This document shows positions 63,753-64,000 of a stretch of DNA of 64,000 nucleotides, one piece after another. Under the pieces are notes generated by a model, which saw only the letters and a program-made list of their open reading frames with translations, was not told where the DNA came from and did not search any database. The number at the start of each line of letters is the position of its first letter. The first letter of the stretch is position 1. A program made the translations under genes and the position numbers. Source of the DNA: Hyphomonadaceae bacterium BL14 (GTDB lineage Bacteria > Pseudomonadota > Alphaproteobacteria > Caulobacterales > Maricaulaceae); contig CP091242.1 in NCBI GenBank assembly GCA_027627705.1, forward strand, positions 2,220,677 through 2,284,676, given 5' to 3'.

Positions 63753-64000
63753 CTAGAACCGGAATGCCGACTCAAAGCGGATTTCCGGGCGGCGCTCATC
63801 GCCCTCTTCACCGAAAATCTCGTCTTCGGGGGAGGTGAAGCGCACCTGGCCGCCCAGACGCACCCGGTCGGACAGGCTGAAAAAGGCACCGGCGGAGAAA
63901 TCTTCAAGGCCGAAACTCTGCTGGCGCCGCTCGCTGTCGGCATAGCCCAGCGTGACACCCCAGCGCGCACCCGCCTGGATCTGGAATTCCTGCACCGAAC
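63753..64000 (-). CDS. C-terminal part of an NtrZ-like periplasmic protein (runs off right edge)
   Basis: The leftward frame enters at base 64000 and ends at TAG 63753, giving about 82 C-terminal residues. The pattern RWGVTLGYADSE, FGLEDFSAGAFFSLSDRVRL and the final PEIRFESAFRF resembles the NtrZ family of Caulobacterales and relatives, small periplasmic beta-barrel-like proteins that modulate the NtrY sensor kinase. A short outer-membrane protein is the alternative, since both end in aromatic beta strands. The start and signal peptide lie outside the window. Confidence 0.6.
   Translation of the reverse strand, partial: SVQEFQIQAGARWGVTLGYADSERRQQSFGLEDFSAGAFFSLSDRVRLGGQVRFTSPEDEIFGEEGDERRPEIRFESAFRF

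Overview
The window is GC-rich, almost entirely coding DNA from a Gram-negative bacterium, most likely a marine or aquatic alphaproteobacterium of the Hyphomonadaceae/Maricaulaceae type. The evidence is the gene order carA | yqeY-dnaG-rpoD, a DnaG without most zinc ligands, the bolA | dnaJ-like-cobS block, an LsrB/VtlR-type LysR gene close to trxB, a large TonB-dependent receptor, and a C-terminal fragment that resembles NtrZ at the right edge. No rRNA, tRNA, CRISPR array, transposase or prophage gene was seen. The taxonomic placement is inferred from gene content and was not computed.

Layout. 0-10.4 kb: a leftward block with an MsbA-like exporter, DUF4170, a CysQ-like phosphatase, TldE/PmbA, MAPEG, a DsbA-like oxidoreductase, a 2OG-Fe(II) oxygenase, RlmN, a small DUF2061 gene and RNase PH. 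Two short rightward genes (DUF6065 and a secreted nuclease) interrupt it. 10.4-19.4 kb: a TonB receptor with a strong terminator, then a rightward group of PQQ-type sugar dehydrogenase, serine hydrolase, GMC oxidoreductase and aldehyde dehydrogenase. 19.4-24.5 kb: a TonB-like single-span acidic protein, a 50-residue membrane protein, a reduced prephenate-dehydratase-like gene next to an aspartate aminotransferase gene, Dps, an apparent anti-Shine-Dalgarno small RNA, and DinB. 24.5-27.5 kb: DUF1499 and an sbtA-sbtB bicarbonate module with a divergent LysR gene. 27.5-36.3 kb: an ABC exporter, a glycosyltransferase, an HTH remnant, putA, a Phd/PIN toxin-antitoxin pair and a phytase-like lipoprotein. 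36.4-43.9 kb: cobS, a DnaJ-like gene, bolA, a 62-bp tandem palindrome array, the LsrB-like regulator, an ABC export pair, DUF547 and trxB. 44.4-48.1 kb: an AT-rich orphan gene, ELM1 and a BlaI/M56 pair whose M56 protein carries a TPR-like tail. 48-64 kb: greA, carB, a group of envelope and secretion genes that separates carB from carA, then yqeY-dnaG-rpoD, a small membrane protein and the NtrZ-like fragment.

The most distinctive observations are: (1) an unannotated minus-strand RNA gene at about 23598-23705, with promoter, a hairpin presenting CTCCTCCCC in its loop, and an intrinsic terminator; (2) a cyanobacterial-style SbtA/SbtB bicarbonate system in what otherwise looks like a heterotroph; (3) TAGAGCG-type palindromic elements that lie exactly on gene ends and supply stop codons; (4) a four-copy 62-bp palindromic array sharing their core; and (5) a BlaR1-like protease whose sensor domain is replaced by repeats. 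Long antisense ORFs are common because of the high GC content and were left out.
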